This document shows positions 37,119 to 39,777 of a stretch of DNA of 39,777 nt, piece after piece. The DNA lies in assembly GCA_028873515.1 (NCBI GenBank), contig JAGWIG010000024.1:1-39777 (forward strand), written 5' to 3'. Positions within the stretch are counted from its first letter, which is position 1, and every line of letters starts with the position of its first letter. Origin of the DNA: Pseudomonadota bacterium. Lineage in GTDB: Bacteria; Pseudomonadota; Gammaproteobacteria; Burkholderiales; REEB80. The notes beneath the pieces were generated by a model. It saw nothing but the letters and a program-made list of their open reading frames with translations, was not told the origin of the DNA and did no database searches. The position numbers were made by a program, and so were the translations under genes.

Positions 37119-39185
37119 ATGCTGCCATTACAGGAAACGTCCCTGGACATATGGGACAAAAAGTATCGATTAAAAAACCAGAACGGTGATCCAGTAGATA
37201 TTGATATTTCTGATACATTCCGAAGAGTTGCCAAGGCACTTGCTTCAGTTGAAAAGAAAAACAGGAAAGACTGGCAGGAAAAATTCTTCTGGGCGCTCGA
37301 AAATGGAGCCATACCAGCAGGAAGGATACTCTCCAATGCTGGTGCACAGGATTACAAGCCTGCGACTTCGCTTATCAACTGCACGGTTTCAGGAACCATA
37401 CCTGATTCCATGCGTGGAATTCTCGAATCTAATACCAATGCGGGATTGACCCTTAAATCAGGCGCAGGGATTGGCTATGACTTCAGTACGTTACGACCAC
37501 ATGGTGCGTTTGTCCGGGGTGCAGGATCAACAACTTCTGGTCCATTATCCTTCATGGATATTTTTGACAAAACCTGCTTCACGGTGTCCTCTGCCGGAGG
37601 TCGCCGTGGTGCTCAAATGGGTTGCATGAGTATCGATCACCCTGATATTGAGGGTTTTATTCGTGCAAAACGGGAGCAAGGCCGATTACGCCAGTTCAAT
37701 CTCTCGATGCTGGCTACACAGGACTTTATTGATGCCGTGGAGAATAATCTCGATTGGGATTTAGCCTTTCCAGCTCTGCCGGAAGAACTGGATGATTCCT
37801 CAAGCAGGATTATTTACCGGTACTGGCCCGTTACAGATGGGTATCTATTGGACAGTCAAGGCCGCGTTGCCATGAAGGTCTATAAAACCATGCCTGCCCA
37901 AAAATTATGGAACCTGGTCATGAGTTCGACCTATGATTTTGCTGAACCGGGCTTCATCATGATTGATACGGTCAATGAAATGAACAACAACTGGTTCTGT
38001 GAAAACATCCGGGCGACGAATCCATGCGGTGAACAACCGTTGCCGCCTAATGGGGCCTGCCTGTTGGGTAGCGTTAATTTAACCAGTTTTGTGGATCATC
38101 CTTTTACTGATAACGCAGCATTTAATTGGGAAAAATTCATCGAAGTCGTTCGGATTTTCACCAGGATGCTTGATAATGTTGTTGAAATCAATGGACTTCC
38201 CATGGAAAGCCAGCGTCAGGAAATCATGCTCAAGCGCCGCCATGGAATGGGATACTTTGGATTGGGTTCCGCGCTGACCATGCTCAAAATTGCTTATGGT
38301 TCCACTTCATCACTGGAATTCACGGACAAGGTTTCATTGAAGCTTGCCCGGACAGGCTGGGAAGAAGGAGTCAAGCTTGCCAGAGAAAAAGGGATGGCTC
38401 CCATTCTTAAACAGAAATTCAGGATTACTGAAGCCATGATGTCGTTACGCCCAGAAATGGCAAAAGAGGGTATCAAAGCCGGTGACATGGTTCCCGGGCA
38501 TATTCTTCATGCCCGCTATAGCCGCTATATGCAACGTCTCGCAGGAGAAGCTCCTGAACTGGTGGAATCAATGATTAATCACGGGTGCCGGTTTACCCAT
38601 CATTCCTCGATTGCACCAACGGGCACCATTTCCCTTTCAGTAGGAAATAATGCCAGTAATGGCATTGAGCCTAGTTTCTCGCACAGTTATTCGAGAAACG
38701 TGATTCGTCCAGGCAAGAAATCGAAAGAAAAAGTGGAAGTTCTTTCACATGAATTTCTGGCTTATCGTGAGCTCATTGATCCTGGGGCAACCCCCGAATC
38801 GTTGCCGGACTATTTTGTCACCAGTGAGGTGGATCCAAAGGCTCATGTTGATGTCCAGGCCGCCGCACAGAAATGGATTGATTCTTCCATCTCCAAAACC
38901 ATCAACGTGCCCACAGATTATCCATTTGAAAAATTCAAGGATATCTACATGTATGCTGCCAGAAAGGGTCTGAAGGGGTGCACGACCTTCCGGTTCAATC
39001 CTGAAAACTTCCAGGGTGTCCTCGTCAAGGAAGATGATCTGAAAAATACCGTGTATGTCTTTACATTGGAAGATGGATCAACGGTCCAGCTTGCCGGGGA
39101 TGAAGAGGTGTTTTATGACGGCGAAACCCATACCGCGGCAAATCTATATGATGCACTTAAAGAAGGCTACTACGGAAAGTTCTGA
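37119..39185 (+). CDS. nrdJ: Adenosylcobalamin-dependent (class II) ribonucleotide reductase, NrdJa part
   Basis: Reduces ribonucleotides to deoxyribonucleotides using a B12-generated thiyl radical, oxygen-independently. 688 residues; start ATG 37119 with GGAG about seven bases upstream. The ten-stranded barrel core is complete: GRILSNAG, a redox cysteine C88 (INCTVSG), N301-C303-E305 in NPCGEQPLPPNGACLLGSVNL, and PTGTISLSVGNNASNGIEP. There is no N-terminal ATP cone. The C-terminus lacks the usual TSCPD/cysteine tail; the next gene appears to supply it, the two-gene NrdJa/NrdJb arrangement known in Pseudomonas. Confidence 0.93.
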   Translation: MLPLQETSLDIWDKKYRLKNQNGDPVDIDISDTFRRVAKALASVEKKNRKDWQEKFFWALENGAIPAGRILSNAGAQDYKPATSLINCTVSGTIPDSMRGILESNTNAGLTLKSGAGIGYDFSTLRPHGAFVRGAGSTTSGPLSFMDIFDKTCFTVSSAGGRRGAQMGCMSIDHPDIEGFIRAKREQGRLRQFNLSMLATQDFIDAVENNLDWDLAFPALPEELDDSSSRIIYRYWPVTDGYLLDSQGRVAMKVYKTMPAQKLWNLVMSSTYDFAEPGFIMIDTVNEMNNNWFCENIRATNPCGEQPLPPNGACLLGSVNLTSFVDHPFTDNAAFNWEKFIEVVRIFTRMLDNVVEINGLPMESQRQEIMLKRRHGMGYFGLGSALTMLKIAYGSTSSLEFTDKVSLKLARTGWEEGVKLAREKGMAPILKQKFRITEAMMSLRPEMAKEGIKAGDMVPGHILHARYSRYMQRLAGEAPELVESMINHGCRFTHHSSIAPTGTISLSVGNNASNGIEPSFSHSYSRNVIRPGKKSKEKVEVLSHEFLAYRELIDPGATPESLPDYFVTSEVDPKAHVDVQAAAQKWIDSSISKTINVPTDYPFEKFKDIYMYAARKGLKGCTTFRFNPENFQGVLVKEDDLKNTVYVFTLEDGSTVQLAGDEEVFYDGETHTAANLYDALKEGYYGKF

Positions 39186-39187
39186 CA

Positions 39188-39777
39188 ATGAAAACCATTA
39201 ATCAAAAGATCATCGGATTCAAGGTATTGGCCGAGGATGATCCAAAAAATATGGCTGCCGACATCGATCCGCTCACGAAACATGTCGAGCGCAGACCTGA
39301 AGGCGAATTAAGTGCCACCAGTGAAAAAATCGAATATTTTACGTCTGAAGGTAAAAAAACCATTTATTTCATTATTTCCTATATGCCTATTACTGGGCGT
39401 ATAAATGGTAAGCAAGTCACGATAGAACGTCCGGTAGAATTTTTCCTTCCAGCCGGACAAAGCGCCGAAGATTCGCAATGGATTACGTCCACCATGCGAC
39501 TGTTATCGCTGGTTGCGCGAAATGGCTCCTGTGTCAGAGCGCTTCAGGATATGCGTAAAGTTGTCTGGACAAAAGGCCCGGTTCGTTGTGGGAAGAAAGA
39601 TTATGGAAACGGGAAACTGGTTCCAGTCAATCATGACAGCGAAACGGCAGCCATTGCCTGGGCTATTCAGCAGTCACTATACAGGCGCGGGTTCCTGGAC
39701 GTTGAAGGTTGCCAGGTGCCAACTCATGTTCTGGCCAGGAAGTTTCAAAAGGCCGAAATCACGCAGCAAGACATGCC
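39188..39777 (+). CDS. nrdJb: NrdJb subunit of split class II ribonucleotide reductase (partial)
   Basis: Open from ATG 39188, two bases after the nrdJa stop, to the window edge (196 codons, 3' end missing). It resembles NrdJb of pseudomonads: VEFFLPAGQ, then SLVARNGSCVRALQDMRKVVW, TKGPVRCGKKDYGNGK, and AAIAWAIQQSLYRRGFLD. This subunit carries the TSCPD-type region; the domain call rests on memory of the family. It is presumably required with NrdJa for activity. Cysteines relevant to reduction beyond the edge cannot be assessed. Confidence 0.85.
   Translation, partial: MKTINQKIIGFKVLAEDDPKNMAADIDPLTKHVERRPEGELSATSEKIEYFTSEGKKTIYFIISYMPITGRINGKQVTIERPVEFFLPAGQSAEDSQWITSTMRLLSLVARNGSCVRALQDMRKVVWTKGPVRCGKKDYGNGKLVPVNHDSETAAIAWAIQQSLYRRGFLDVEGCQVPTHVLARKFQKAEITQQDM

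Overview
The window looks like chromosome of a betaproteobacterium. The strongest arguments are gene order: hfq-hflX-hflK-hflC-DUF2065-hisZ-purA, rodZ-ispG-hisS-yfgM-bamB-der, and rpsF-priB-rpsR-rplI are all classic betaproteobacterial neighbourhoods. Genes such as hisZ, priB, bpt and pilF also fit. Base composition is moderately AT-rich throughout, except for one clearly GC-richer insertion sequence near the right end. I cannot name the genus from sequence alone.

Layout. 1-5.1 kb: apbC (P-loop Fe-S carrier) converges on nudF (ADP-ribose pyrophosphatase). Next come an unrecognised 68-residue gene with a perfect ribosome binding site, dcd, and a fold-type III ornithine/lysine decarboxylase read divergently from dcd. 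The decarboxylase has its own promoter and a 23-codon leader ORF with a perfect Shine-Dalgarno; this is the most interesting regulatory arrangement in the window. A gene-poor stretch of about 0.7 kb follows. 5.1-12 kb: folA, the two aminoacyl-protein transferases aat and bpt, accA and tilS, then a minus-strand pair made of prfC and an unknown 264-residue gene. 12.3-22.9 kb: a long, tightly packed plus-strand series ndk-rlmN-pilF-rodZ-ispG-hisS-yfgM-bamB-der-nnr, in which neighbours often overlap by a few bases. 23.3-29.5 kb: hfq-hflX-hflK-hflC-DUF2065-hisZ-purA, ending in a terminator shared with a minus-strand tRNA-Leu(CAG).

29.6-34.4 kb: rnr-rlmB, then the ribosomal cluster rpsF-priB-rpsR-rplI. 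That cluster has an extended -10 promoter, a hairpin resembling the S6:S18 autoregulatory leader, and a strong terminator. 34.4-36.4 kb: a complete IS200/IS605-type element with head-to-head tnpA (HUH Y1 transposase) and tnpB (RuvC RNA-guided nuclease). It sits where dnaB would normally follow rplI. 36.4 kb to the end: about 0.7 kb of small or decayed reading frames, then a split adenosylcobalamin-dependent (class II) ribonucleotide reductase, nrdJa-nrdJb, the latter running off the window.

Functionally most genes are housekeeping: tRNA and ribosome metabolism (tilS, rlmN, rlmB, rnr, hisS, prfC, ribosomal proteins), nucleotide supply (dcd, folA, ndk, purA, nrdJ), envelope biogenesis (rodZ, yfgM, bamB, pilF), quality control (hflKC, aat/bpt, nnr) and RNA regulation (hfq). 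No CRISPR array, prophage or defence island was found. The most novel signals are regulatory (the decarboxylase leader, the prfC leader repeats, long G tracts in coding sequence), plus the unknown small genes and the IS-associated disruption after rplI.
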